Source: a virus. Taken from it: a stretch of DNA of 64,000 nt. Within the stretch, counting starts at the first letter, position 1. Each line of letters starts with the position of its first letter. Positions 13,464 through 20,006 of this stretch are shown here, piece after piece. The stretch is taken from positions 62,001-126,000 of IMG/VR virus record IMGVR_UViG_3300024509_000007; one strand, written 5' to 3'. The notes under the pieces were generated by a model, which was given only the letters and a program-made list of their open reading frames with translations, was not told the origin of the DNA and did not search any database. Position numbers and translations under genes: made by a program.

Positions 13464-14600
13464 TTAGGCGAAGGATAGTTCCTTGCCCAAGACATTCTCA
13501 ACATCCTTGGAGGTCATTGCCCTAGCCTTGGCTTTAAGGCCAGTCCAATCACTTTCATCGTAATTGGCCAACTCACCACCAATGTCGTTAAGCTTTTCCC
13601 AAGAAGACTCAACCATCCGTTGACTACCCCTTGTTAGGCTATTAACCACGCCGAACAGGGTCTTGGCATATTGAGGAGTCTCATTGCGTTCTACACCCCA
13701 TGCCGTATGAACGGACTCCACTTCGTTCTTGCTCAACTTATAGGTTTGAGCGACAGAGGCAAACAGGGGGGTCATTGATCCATCCCAACCCATTTGCTTA
13801 GTACCTAAAAGCTTTTCAATCATGGTAGGCATAGCCTGAATATGTGAGCTAATAGCCGACTGAATATGATTAGCCAAAAGCTCGAAGTCTACCTTACCAC
13901 GATGGACTACACTTACATCGTTATGCTTAACCCAACCGATTGCACCATTAGAACAAATAGTGCGGAAGACACCGGCAGTAACATCAAGGCGATGAGTGCC
14001 AATCTCAGAGTTCTTAACCTTGATCAAACCTTGATAGTCGCTATCATCGGAAGACTTAAGGCTACTTGGTAGCACTACCATGAAGTTGATAAAGTCTTCG
14101 CCGGACTTATCCATAGCTACCGCATCTTTGCATTCAGCTGGTAGGAACTTCTGGACTTCATCCAATACCCATCCATTATTAATGATTGCGTAACGATCAC
14201 TCAAAAACGCCCGACAGGTATCATCCTGATCGTTGAACCTAAAGAGATATTCTCCTCCGAACTCTTGGAAAGAAATATCAAGAAGGTCACGCAATATATT
14301 GTGATGGCGTACATCTTTAGACTCTGCCAACTTATTGATTGTATAAGAACCCCACTTAGTCTTCTGAGCGAATTGACTAAGAGCGTGTTTTGTTGGAGTA
14401 TAGAACTTTTCGTTCTTCTTATCCAGAAGCTGGAACTTACCATCGACTACAACTGGACGAACCCTAGCGGATTCACCGGCAACAGTGCAAAGACTGTCAT
14501 GATAATGATCCTTACGATTGTTGAATCTTTCGATTACACCAGCATAAGCCGAACCGGAAAAACCACGCACAGAACGAATACCGATGCTACCATTAGACAT
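13464..14600 (-). CDS. DUF932-family phage/plasmid protein
   Basis: 378 aa. The central region with LPSSLKS, a HRLDVTAGVFRTICSNGAIGW segment around residue 200 and the overall length fit DUF932, a family spread on phages and plasmids whose biochemical role is not established. Start taken at MSNGSIGIRS (14600); the in-frame upstream codon at 14609 is TTG. A two-box promoter lies 62 nt upstream and the tRNA 13380-13453 follows 10 nt downstream, so the tRNA probably shares its transcript. Base composition is clearly richer in G+C than the neighbouring genes. Confidence 0.8.
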   Translation of the reverse strand: MSNGSIGIRSVRGFSGSAYAGVIERFNNRKDHYHDSLCTVAGESARVRPVVVDGKFQLLDKKNEKFYTPTKHALSQFAQKTKWGSYTINKLAESKDVRHHNILRDLLDISFQEFGGEYLFRFNDQDDTCRAFLSDRYAIINNGWVLDEVQKFLPAECKDAVAMDKSGEDFINFMVVLPSSLKSSDDSDYQGLIKVKNSEIGTHRLDVTAGVFRTICSNGAIGWVKHNDVSVVHRGKVDFELLANHIQSAISSHIQAMPTMIEKLLGTKQMGWDGSMTPLFASVAQTYKLSKNEVESVHTAWGVERNETPQYAKTLFGVVNSLTRGSQRMVESSWEKLNDIGGELANYDESDWTGLKAKARAMTSKDVENVLGKELSFA

Positions 14601-14661
14601 GATGACCAAACCTTTCTTGGGCTTTCAGCCCTATAAATTAAAACTCTCAACCTTACATATA

Positions 14662-14690
14662 CTTATTCGCCAACCATTGGCAAATATTTC
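14662..14690 (-). promoter_or_regulatory. two-box phage promoter candidate (exact 15-nt spacing)
   Basis: GAAATA (14685-14690), 15 nt, CGAATAAG (14662-14669). Drives the DUF932 gene. Confidence 0.6.
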
Positions 14691-14695
14691 CAAAA

Positions 14696-14968
14696 TTAAT
14701 TCCACTTTTCGAATACGCACACATATTGATCGCCTAACCAACCGCCGACCAAATTTCCACTCCAATGCATCTTTTCTACCAATTTTTTTGCTGCATTGCA
14801 GTAATTTACAGAATTATCGAATTCATGATCCCAAGGCATTTCAATTTTATGTATCATCCTTGTCGCCGATCTTACAAAGGCTTTAACCTTTGCACCTCTT
14901 GTATTGGTTGGGCCAATATATTTGACCCCAATTGCAACGCTTCTTGAATCCCTTACATTAACTTCCAT
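14696..14968 (-). CDS. hypothetical protein, 90 aa
   Basis: Begins MEVNVRDSRSVAIGVKYIG; includes KAFVRSATRMIHKIEMPWDH and a tryptophan-rich end. Alpha/beta by appearance, no family recognised. Promoter 14994-15022 lies 26 nt upstream. Confidence 0.65.
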   Translation of the reverse strand: MEVNVRDSRSVAIGVKYIGPTNTRGAKVKAFVRSATRMIHKIEMPWDHEFDNSVNYCNAAKKLVEKMHWSGNLVGGWLGDQYVCVFEKWN

Positions 14969-14993
14969 TTTACTTTCCTTTCTTCTATATAGA

Positions 14994-15022
14994 CTTATTC
15001 GCCGACCATTGGAGAATATTTC
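14994..15022 (-). promoter_or_regulatory. two-box phage promoter candidate (exact 15-nt spacing)
   Basis: GAAATA (15017-15022), 15 nt, CGAATAAG (14994-15001). It is also the last ten codons of 14995-15174, whose stop is the TAA of the second box. Confidence 0.6.
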
Positions 15023-15174
15023 CTAATTTCCAAAATTTTATATGGAGAAGTGTTACCATATGGATTTTTCACAACTTGCCCAACATAATAACCACAATCA
15101 CTATTCATGGTTTGGGTAATGATTAACCCATTCAATAAACCACCGATGAATTCTCTTGTTATTTCATATTTCAT
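14995..15174 (-). CDS. hypothetical protein, 59 aa
   Basis: Begins MKYEITREFIGGLLNG and ends KYSPMVGE, with the stop inside the next promoter element. The non-coding copy of that element at 14662-14690 would encode the near-identical KYLPMVGE, so the promoter sequence rather than the protein end may be the conserved item. Confidence 0.55.
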   Translation of the reverse strand: MKYEITREFIGGLLNGLIITQTMNSDCGYYVGQVVKNPYGNTSPYKILEIRKYSPMVGE

Positions 15175-15200
15175 TTTCTTTTCCTTTCCTCTTACATAAT

Positions 15201-15229
15201 CTTATTCGTTGGCCATACAGATTTATTTA
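15201..15229 (-). promoter_or_regulatory. two-box phage promoter candidate with TATAAATA box
   Basis: TATAAATA ending at 15224, 15 nt, CGAATAAG (15201-15208). Proximal member of a tandem pair with 15371-15399; drives 14995-15174. Confidence 0.65.
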
Positions 15230-15263
15230 TATAAAAATAAAAAAATTCTTAAATAGATAATAA

Positions 15264-15280
15264 GATAAACATATCTAATT
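15264..15280 (-). promoter_or_regulatory. upstream GATA-type box
   Basis: Plus-strand GATAAACATATCTAATT, 34 nt from the TAAATA box at 15224-15229. One of seven related copies. Confidence 0.5.
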
Positions 15281-15370
15281 AGTTTCCAGGCTCCCCTCAT
15301 CCTCTCCTTTTGGAAAGCAGGAACTCCCACTCATAACTCAAATTTTAATAGTTACTCCTCTCTATATATA

Positions 15371-15399
15371 CTTATTCGTCAGCTAATAAAAATTATTTA
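15371..15399 (-). promoter_or_regulatory. two-box phage promoter candidate (exact 15-nt spacing)
   Basis: TAAATA (15394-15399), 15 nt, CGAATAAG (15371-15378). Distal member of a tandem pair; about 140 nt of leader without a convincing ORF follow before the proximal copy, ending with ATGAGGGGAGCCTGGA, which is shared with 19570-19590. Confidence 0.65.
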
Positions 15400-15424
15400 C
15401 AAAAATTTTTTAAAATTACAATTA

Positions 15425-15441
15425 GATAAAGATATCCAATT
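15425..15441 (-). promoter_or_regulatory. upstream GATA-type box
   Basis: Plus-strand GATAAAGATATCCAATT, 25 nt from the TAAATA box at 15394-15399. Confidence 0.55.
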
Positions 15442-15445
15442 TCGG

Positions 15446-15664
15446 TCAATTTAGAAGGGGTAGGACAAGCCTACCCACTATATTTGTAAGGAAAACATAC
15501 CAGTATTCCTTACAAGAAGAATTTAAAAAATAAACATAAGTCATTGAACCCAAAGAGTTTATATCAATAAATGAAAACAAAGTGCTTACTGTCAGCACAT
15601 TATTAAAAGTGCTACTTTTTTTGCCCCTTGGGAAAGTAGCAAACCAAGTTTCATAAAAGTTCAT
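15446..15664 (-). CDS. doubtful ORF, 72 aa
   Basis: Begins MNFYETWFATFPRGKK. The AAGGA site is 12 nt away, no two-box element precedes it, and its end encodes a perfect GGGTAGG/CCTACCC hairpin at 15455-15473. It may be non-coding sequence of a structured region. Confidence 0.25.
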   Translation of the reverse strand: MNFYETWFATFPRGKKSSTFNNVLTVSTLFSFIDINSLGSMTYVYFLNSSCKEYWYVFLTNIVGRLVLPLLN

Positions 15665-15697
15665 CTATTTTGCAAATCCTTACGGATTTTTCTTGAC

Positions 15698-15768
15698 AGG
15701 ATTTTGGGCGGGTTGATAAAATCTTTAGCAGAGGAAATATTCCTCTAAGAAGTCTAAAGCAAAATCCT
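15698..15768. ncRNA. long structured RNA element, strand uncertain
   Basis: Three stacked helices: AGGATTTTG/CAAAATCCT (15698-15706, 15760-15768), CTTTAG/CTAAAG (15723-15728, 15754-15759) and AGAGGAA/TTCCTCT (15730-15736, 15740-15746). The 3' strands of the outer two are contiguous. It lies in a 184-nt stretch (15665-15848) with no gene. Confidence 0.45.
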
Positions 15769-15848
15769 ATCACCGAACAAGTTAAAGATTACTTCCATTT
15801 GGTAAAACTCCAAAGCAAAATACATTGAGCAAAGAAAATCAATCATAG

Positions 15849-16025
15849 TTAAAACCTTTCTGCTTGAATGTTAAAATCTTCTACATCGCCTTCGATAAGC
15901 ATTACATACTTAAGATTGTTGTTGTTCTTAAGATGTGTGTTGATATAGCTTGCCACTTCTTCTTTAGTTCTTAGATATGCTGGCAAGATAAACTCTACAT
16001 TAACCTTGACTAAGGTTGTTCGCAT
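15849..16025 (-). CDS. hypothetical protein, 58 aa
   Basis: Begins MRTTLVKVNVEFILPAYLR; overlaps 16010-16210 by 16 nt. A strand, then helix KEEVASYINTHLK, then strand YVMLIEGDVEDF. No family recognised. Confidence 0.6.
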   Translation of the reverse strand: MRTTLVKVNVEFILPAYLRTKEEVASYINTHLKNNNNLKYVMLIEGDVEDFNIQAERF

Positions 16026-16210
16026 CTAACTTTATCATCCTTCCTTGCATGATAGATCATTATTTTTTCCAACCTATTGGATAGTTCAATAAGATGGTTT
16101 GCGTATTCACTACGATGTTTTCTCATGTAATTGCTTACCCTAACTTCGTATCTCAAAGATTCTACAATTTGTTTTATTTCAACCAAACTTAGTGTTACAT
16201 CAACATCCAT
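16010..16210 (-). CDS. hypothetical protein, 66 aa
   Basis: Start placed at MDVDVTLSLVEIKQ (16210) because AGAAGGGAG lies just upstream and the TTG-started longer form (to 16324) would run through gene 16212-16355. Mostly one or two long basic helices. Confidence 0.55.
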   Translation of the reverse strand: MDVDVTLSLVEIKQIVESLRYEVRVSNYMRKHRSEYANHLIELSNRLEKIMIYHARKDDKVRCEQP

Positions 16211-16211
16211 T

Positions 16212-16355
16212 TTAGTATTCTCCCTTCTTAAATCTAACTTTGTCGCCACTTCTACCGCCTTTAGGATTTTTTCTTTCGTCCTTAAAGCGTGAGCTTCCTC
16301 TTGCCATAACGCCTCTGCGTTCAAATTGTTTAGTTGTCAGAGTAAACTTAATCAT
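16212..16355 (-). CDS. basic hypothetical protein, 47 aa
   Basis: Begins MIKFTLTTKQFERRG with AAGGAGATGGTC upstream. Rich in Arg/Lys/Gly (SSRFKDERKNPKGGRSGDK), suggesting nucleic-acid contact. Its reading frame displaces a longer TTG-started alternative for 16010-16210. Confidence 0.5.
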   Translation of the reverse strand: MIKFTLTTKQFERRGVMARGSSRFKDERKNPKGGRSGDKVRFKKGEY

Positions 16356-16375
16356 GACCATCTCCTTTCTATATA

Positions 16376-16405
16376 CTTATTCGGCTTTCGCCCTATATTT
16401 ATTTA
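16376..16405 (-). promoter_or_regulatory. two-box element (16-nt spacing)
   Basis: TAAATA (16400-16405), 16 nt, CGAATAAG (16376-16383). Encodes the last codons of 16377-16808, including its stop. Downstream gene 16212-16355 starts 21 nt further. Confidence 0.5.
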
Positions 16406-16808
16406 CAAGTTTTTCCAAAACTTTTTCTGCAATAGTATCTACAAAATCATCCTCATTTAAGTCTAAGTTAGCTGCTACTTCATCCACATTGAAATAACTA
16501 CTTAAATCATCTAGGCTGATATTGTTGGCTAATTCGCCAAGATCAATTTCTTCTGCTAGATATTTAAGACCTACTCCACTAGCTACGGCTTTTAAATTAA
16601 TCTTGTTTGCCAAATCGTAGTAATCTATATCAATTCTGTCATAGTCAATATCTTGCTTTCGTTCACTTATCTTTTGCAATAACAATGTTTGTTCTTTAAA
16701 TCCTTCTGCAAGGTTTTTAATTAGCTCCGATTGTTCCAAACATTTCGATTCAAGATACTCAATTCGACCACTATCAAAACCAAATAGCTTTTCTACAAAC
16801 TTAAACAT
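16377..16808 (-). CDS. hypothetical coiled-coil protein, 143 aa
   Basis: N-terminal amphipathic MFKFVEKLFGF, coiled coil around residues 15-50, then repeated acidic units of the type YDLANKINL, LGELANNISLDDL, VDEVAANLDLNEDD. The shape suggests an oligomeric scaffold or adaptor; no family recognised. Confidence 0.6.
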   Translation of the reverse strand: MFKFVEKLFGFDSGRIEYLESKCLEQSELIKNLAEGFKEQTLLLQKISERKQDIDYDRIDIDYYDLANKINLKAVASGVGLKYLAEEIDLGELANNISLDDLSSYFNVDEVAANLDLNEDDFVDTIAEKVLEKLVNKYRAKAE

Positions 16809-16810
16809 GA

Positions 16811-17149
16811 TTAGTTCCTTTCGTAATATTCTTTGTCTGCCTTGTCAGCTAAATAATCCTCATATGTGTATTCGTCTTCTTCGATTAATGTATCACCTAT
16901 TAAACCTTTCGCTTCAAGGTCAGCAGCAATTTCTTTGCAAGCCCTTTCGACATATTGCAAAAGGTCGGGAGGACAATAACCTAACCTCAAAACCTGTTCT
17001 TCGTCATACAACTGAAACCACTTTGGCTGAAATTTTTCAGCATCGTAATCCCAATCTCCTTCAACTTCATAGCCAAAACCTTGGTAGGTTTCTGGCATTA
17101 AGTTCCAAAATTTTACCATCTTGCCTACATTCTCAAGTACAAAATCCAT
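16811..17149 (-). CDS. acidic hypothetical protein, 112 aa
   Basis: Begins MDFVLENVGKMVKFWNLMP; about 25 percent Asp/Glu, ending with YTYEDYLADKADKEYYER. Function unknown. Two nt upstream of 16377-16808. Confidence 0.6.
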   Translation of the reverse strand: MDFVLENVGKMVKFWNLMPETYQGFGYEVEGDWDYDAEKFQPKWFQLYDEEQVLRLGYCPPDLLQYVERACKEIAADLEAKGLIGDTLIEEDEYTYEDYLADKADKEYYERN

Positions 17150-17159
17150 TTCATTCTCC

Positions 17160-17336
17160 TTATGCGTTGCAGATATCTTCGTGCCTATCTTGTATTAAAC
17201 CACAATACTTTTTAGCTTCGTTCAATGTCTTGAACTGTTCGGCAATCTCCTCATCGGAAAAAGTTTCAACAATCCAATGACCGCCAGCATCATAATTATC
17301 CAAAGCCCAATCTTTGATTTCCCTTACAAGTTCCAT
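17160..17336 (-). CDS. hypothetical protein, 58 aa
   Basis: Begins MELVREIKDWALDNYD; ends TLNEAKKYCGLIQDRHEDI, resembling small phage proteins with a conserved EAKKYC-type helix. Promoter 17377-17405 lies 41 nt upstream. Confidence 0.6.
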   Translation of the reverse strand: MELVREIKDWALDNYDAGGHWIVETFSDEEIAEQFKTLNEAKKYCGLIQDRHEDICNA

Positions 17337-17376
17337 CTTCTTTTCCTTTCGTTTTAGTTGTTTCCTCTTATATAAT

Positions 17377-17405
17377 CTTATTCGTGATTAGTTATAATTT
17401 ATTTA
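17377..17405 (-). promoter_or_regulatory. two-box phage promoter candidate (exact 15-nt spacing)
   Basis: TAAATA (17400-17405), 15 nt, CGAATAAG (17377-17384). Proximal member of a tandem pair; drives 17160-17336 and genes behind it. Confidence 0.65.
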
Positions 17406-17439
17406 CAAAAAAAATAAAAATTTTATAAAAAGATAATCG

Positions 17440-17456
17440 GATAAAGTTATCTAATT
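17440..17456 (-). promoter_or_regulatory. upstream GATA-type box
   Basis: Plus-strand GATAAAGTTATCTAATT, 34 nt from the TAAATA box at 17400-17405. Confidence 0.5.
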
Positions 17457-17512
17457 ATAGTCCAGGCTCTGCCCATCCCATAGTTTCCCATGGCGGGTTT
17501 ACCCTCTGTATT

Positions 17513-17541
17513 CTTATTCGCTATATATAAAAAATTATTTA
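17513..17541 (-). promoter_or_regulatory. two-box phage promoter candidate (exact 15-nt spacing)
   Basis: TAAATA (17536-17541), 15 nt, CGAATAAG (17513-17520). Distal member of a tandem pair; its leader holds GAGCCTGGACTATAATT in common with the other islands. Confidence 0.6.
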
Positions 17542-17564
17542 CAAAATTTTTAAAATTATATTTG

Positions 17565-17581
17565 GATAAAGATATCTAATT
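17565..17581 (-). promoter_or_regulatory. upstream GATA-type box
   Basis: Plus-strand GATAAAGATATCTAATT, 23 nt from the TAAATA box at 17536-17541. Confidence 0.55.
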
Positions 17582-17589
17582 TGGCAAGT

Positions 17590-17808
17590 CTAGCTTGCAT
17601 AATACAAGCTAAAATAATGATCTAAGCATTCGTTTGTTTGTTTAATGAATTCATTATATTCTATTTCATCAGATTCAAATTCTTCATTTATTTCATTTAA
17701 TTCTTTTTCCATATTTTTATCTTTAATTAAGACAAGCTTATCTTCTTTTATTGAAACAACTGCAATGCTATACGGAATACACTTTTTATACAAAAATTTA
17801 TTTTTCAT
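17590..17808 (-). CDS. hypothetical protein, 72 aa
   Basis: Begins MKNKFLYKKCIPYSIAVVS; ends with an acidic helix and DHYFSLYYAS. It shares an ATGA junction with the 22-aa membrane peptide upstream, so it is translated with the peptide cassette. Confidence 0.55.
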   Translation of the reverse strand: MKNKFLYKKCIPYSIAVVSIKEDKLVLIKDKNMEKELNEINEEFESDEIEYNEFIKQTNECLDHYFSLYYAS

Positions 17809-17873
17809 TTGTTTGCCCCCATGAATGCCATAATAACTAAATAAACTGTAAATAGCGTTACTGCTAATGTCAT
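17805..17873 (-). CDS. membrane micro-peptide, 22 aa
   Basis: Begins MTLAVTLFTVYLVIMAFMG, almost entirely one hydrophobic span. AGGAG lies 9 nt before the ATG, inside the end of the preceding gene. Third member of a three-peptide membrane cassette. Confidence 0.45.
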   Translation of the reverse strand: MTLAVTLFTVYLVIMAFMGANK

Positions 17874-17963
17874 TTAGTTATCTCCTGAGAATAGAAGAAA
17901 AAAATTAGCGATCATTACGCAAAGAAAAAACATCAAGTAACCTATAGTTTGTTCAAAGATCAC
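17874..17963 (-). CDS. membrane micro-peptide, 29 aa, GTG start
   Basis: GTG at 17963 overlaps the stop of the upstream peptide; GGGGG lies 5 nt before it. The product (MIFEQTIGYL...) is one transmembrane span and an acidic end. Confidence 0.4.
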   Translation of the reverse strand: MIFEQTIGYLMFFLCVMIANFFLLFSGDN

Positions 17964-18085
17964 ATTGGCCCCCAGTATTCTTCAAGCTTTTGAATTGCCC
18001 ATGATAGTCCTAGCACAAGTAAAGATCCGCTCATCATTAGTGCACCTAGTAACATACCAGCGATTGACCATTCTTCAACACTCAT
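17960..18085 (-). CDS. single-span membrane peptide, 41 aa
   Basis: Begins MSVEEWSIAG, followed by LLGALMMSGSLLVLGLSW as a transmembrane segment and a short tail. Its ATG overlaps the stop of 18082-18453 (ATGA), so it should be translated by coupling. Confidence 0.5.
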   Translation of the reverse strand: MSVEEWSIAGMLLGALMMSGSLLVLGLSWAIQKLEEYWGPM

Positions 18086-18453
18086 GCGTAAACCTTCCTT
18101 CCTTTTGTCTCTAGCACTTCAAAGAATTTACCGTCAATATTTTCTCCTTCTACATTTCTCCAGAAGGGGGCCAACCTTGGATTATAACTTACTTCGTTAT
18201 TAAAAAATTCGTCAGGAAATTCTTCGCTACTTAACCTTATCGATATATCTTGGCATTCTATCCAAGAACATACGGTCTTCTCTTTGCCTGAATAAATACT
18301 TTCTGCTATCTTTTTGCTATTATGCAACTTACAATTTTTCATTGTGAAGTTAACACTTTCAGGATCTACATAGGTAACATTTCCTTCACTATCTTTTAGT
18401 TGCCACTTATATTTATGTGGACCGTTCGCCAAGTGAAATCTTAACTTAAACAT
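18082..18453 (-). CDS. hypothetical protein, 123 aa
   Basis: Begins MFKLRFHLANGPHKYKWQL, with beta-rich VTYVDPESVNFTM and AESIYSGKEKTVCSWIECQDI. This layout recalls conserved phage proteins of unknown function. Promoter 18470-18498 ends 17 nt upstream. Confidence 0.65.
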   Translation of the reverse strand: MFKLRFHLANGPHKYKWQLKDSEGNVTYVDPESVNFTMKNCKLHNSKKIAESIYSGKEKTVCSWIECQDISIRLSSEEFPDEFFNNEVSYNPRLAPFWRNVEGENIDGKFFEVLETKGRKVYA

Positions 18454-18469
18454 ATTGACCTCTTACTTA

Positions 18470-18498
18470 CTTATTCGTTTCCCAAAGAAAATTATTTC
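18470..18498 (-). promoter_or_regulatory. two-box phage promoter candidate (exact 15-nt spacing)
   Basis: GAAATA (18493-18498), 15 nt, CGAATAAG (18470-18477). Drives 18082-18453 and the membrane-peptide cassette. Confidence 0.6.
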
Positions 18499-18506
18499 CA
18501 GAATTC

Positions 18507-19190
18507 TTAGTGGTATATGTATGCCACATTATCTACATTCTTATCCCAGCATTTCCTGCAATCTCCACAATTAACCTCGGCTTTGCCGTTGAATTGTTCA
18601 AGACTAGCAGGGCACAAGTTCTGATGTTTATCATTCATATCATCAGGGGAATTAACTACTGTACTGGTAGGTAAACCTAAGCCCTTACTTGGTTCCTGAT
18701 TGACCATGAACATTGAAACACGAACATTAAGATTTGCAGGGAATTCACCATGTATGGCTTGGTATTCCCTTATTATGCCATGTTCTTTTGTTGGCAACCA
18801 GAATTGAATTTCTGGAATAGCTTTTGCAATATTTACAATTGCTACTAACATATCTACGGATTGCAAATCCCCACTAGTAAACCATCTGAAAAACCTTTTT
18901 TCTGCTGAAAGTCTTTTTAGCTTAGACTTGAATAAGCTTATGAAAGAATTTTTCCAATCTTCCAAGTTATTTATATCTTTTATTTGATCAAATCTTTTTA
19001 AGTTTGCATTCTTCACCGTTCCAAATATGTATCGTCCTTTTAATGCATAGCATCCTTCACATATAGAACCCTTTACCTTTACTAACTTAGCACCAGTCTT
19101 GCACATCCAAGCTGGTAAATCCCAACTTTCCCATGGCATCTTCTGAGTCTTAGAAGTATTAATCTCAACAGTATTCAATTCCATTTTCAT
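18507..19190 (-). CDS. GP88-family phage protein
   Basis: 227 aa. The segment CKTGAKLVKVKGSICEGCYALKGRY near residues 30-54 and the C-terminal CGDCRKCW match the Gene product 88 family found in mycobacteriophages and others. The clustered cysteines (ICEGCY, CPAS, CGDCRKC) suggest a metal or Fe-S site; the biochemical role is not established. GGAG lies 6 nt before the first ATG and promoter 19211-19239 lies 21 nt upstream. Confidence 0.7.
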   Translation of the reverse strand: MKMELNTVEINTSKTQKMPWESWDLPAWMCKTGAKLVKVKGSICEGCYALKGRYIFGTVKNANLKRFDQIKDINNLEDWKNSFISLFKSKLKRLSAEKRFFRWFTSGDLQSVDMLVAIVNIAKAIPEIQFWLPTKEHGIIREYQAIHGEFPANLNVRVSMFMVNQEPSKGLGLPTSTVVNSPDDMNDKHQNLCPASLEQFNGKAEVNCGDCRKCWDKNVDNVAYIYH

Positions 19191-19210
19191 ATCATTCTCC
19201 TTTATACTAA

Positions 19211-19239
19211 CTTATTCGCTTGTAAGATTAAAATATTTA
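19211..19239 (-). promoter_or_regulatory. two-box phage promoter candidate with TATAAATA box
   Basis: TATAAATA ending at 19234, 15 nt, CGAATAAG (19211-19218). Drives the GP88 gene. Confidence 0.65.
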
Positions 19240-19252
19240 TAAAAAAATTATT

Positions 19253-19441
19253 TTATCTTACCCTTTTGGCCAACTCTTGCCTATACACTTTGGCTTGATC
19301 CACATATTTATCTGTATTACAGCCTATTGAAATACATTCTAGACATTCGGCGATTGCCGAAATTAAACCTTGATTACTCATCCCTTTTGCAATCTCAACT
19401 TCTCTTTCAAAATTGCAAACGAATGGATTGTAGTTGCTCAT
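19253..19441 (-). CDS. hypothetical protein, 62 aa
   Basis: Begins MSNYNPFVCNFEREVEIAKG; helical with three cysteines. Promoter 19482-19510 lies 41 nt upstream. No family recognised. Confidence 0.6.
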   Translation of the reverse strand: MSNYNPFVCNFEREVEIAKGMSNQGLISAIAECLECISIGCNTDKYVDQAKVYRQELAKRVR

Positions 19442-19481
19442 TTTAATCTCCTTTTGTTGTTATCGTTATCTCTTATATATA

Positions 19482-19510
19482 CTTATTCGCTAGTGCTTAT
19501 GATTTATTTA
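19482..19510 (-). promoter_or_regulatory. two-box phage promoter candidate (exact 15-nt spacing)
   Basis: TAAATA (19505-19510), 15 nt, CGAATAAG (19482-19489). Proximal member of a tandem pair; drives 19253-19441. Confidence 0.65.
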
Positions 19511-19545
19511 CAAAAAAAATAAAATTATTTTAAATAATATAATAA

Positions 19546-19562
19546 GATAAGATTATCCAATT
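19546..19562 (-). promoter_or_regulatory. upstream GATA-type box
   Basis: Plus-strand GATAAGATTATCCAATT, 35 nt from the TAAATA box at 19505-19510. Confidence 0.5.
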
Positions 19563-19634
19563 ATAGTCCAGGCTCCCCTCATTCTATACTCATTCGCATA
19601 GATGGTTTAAGCATTACCACCAAGCTTATATAAT

Positions 19635-19663
19635 CTTATTCGCTGGCAGGGTAAAATTATTTA
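19635..19663 (-). promoter_or_regulatory. two-box phage promoter candidate (exact 15-nt spacing)
   Basis: TAAATA (19658-19663), 15 nt, CGAATAAG (19635-19642). Distal member of a tandem pair; no ORF follows before the proximal copy. A degenerate CGAATGAG half-element lies at 19589-19596. Confidence 0.6.
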
Positions 19664-19698
19664 CAACAAAATAAAAAAATTTTAAAAGAATATAATTA

Positions 19699-19715
19699 GA
19701 TAAAGATATCCAATT
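19699..19715 (-). promoter_or_regulatory. upstream GATA-type box
   Basis: Plus-strand GATAAAGATATCCAATT, 35 nt from the TAAATA box at 19658-19663. A hairpin built on GTTAG/CTAAC (19725-19753) follows. Confidence 0.55.
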
Positions 19716-19834
19716 TCGGTAGGGTTAGCAGGGATAAGACATCCCCACTAACAGGTTTAAAAACGGTGTTTTTCGTTTTGCCGTATCTCACGGAGGATTG
19801 CACCTAAACACCAAACATACCTATCATTATATGG

Positions 19835-19944
19835 TTACGCCAGATAGTCTCGAACTATCCCATCCTCTTAAGGTTACTTAGACTCTGATAAGCCCATTTT
19901 CACCAAGGAAGTGGCCCTCTTGTATCAGCAAGTGCCCTAGCGTT
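19835..19944 (-). ncRNA. tRNA-like structured RNA
   Basis: A consensus T arm, GATAG-TTCGAGA-CTATC (19843-19859), is followed by TGGCGTA, which pairs with AACGCTA at 19938-19944 in six of seven positions like an acceptor stem. In between lie hairpins CTTG/CAAG, CTTA/TAAG and CCT/AGG, but no clean D or anticodon arm. About 110 nt, longer than a tRNA. Its 5' end falls 8 nt after a two-box promoter. It may be a decayed tRNA, a tRNA-mimic RNA or an interrupted tRNA. Confidence 0.35.
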
Positions 19945-19951
19945 ATATACT

Positions 19952-19980
19952 CTTATTCGCTTGCCCCCTGCTTTTATTTA
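19952..19980 (-). promoter_or_regulatory. two-box phage promoter candidate (exact 15-nt spacing)
   Basis: TAAATA (19975-19980), 15 nt, CGAATAAG (19952-19959). The next item downstream is the tRNA-like RNA, not a protein gene. Confidence 0.6.
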
Positions 19981-20006
19981 GGAAAAAACAGGAAAAACTT
20001 TTTTGT

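Noticed and set aside
13285-13467. Plus-strand 60-aa ORF
   Set aside because: It runs through the three-hairpin element and antisense to the tRNA; composition reflects structured RNA.
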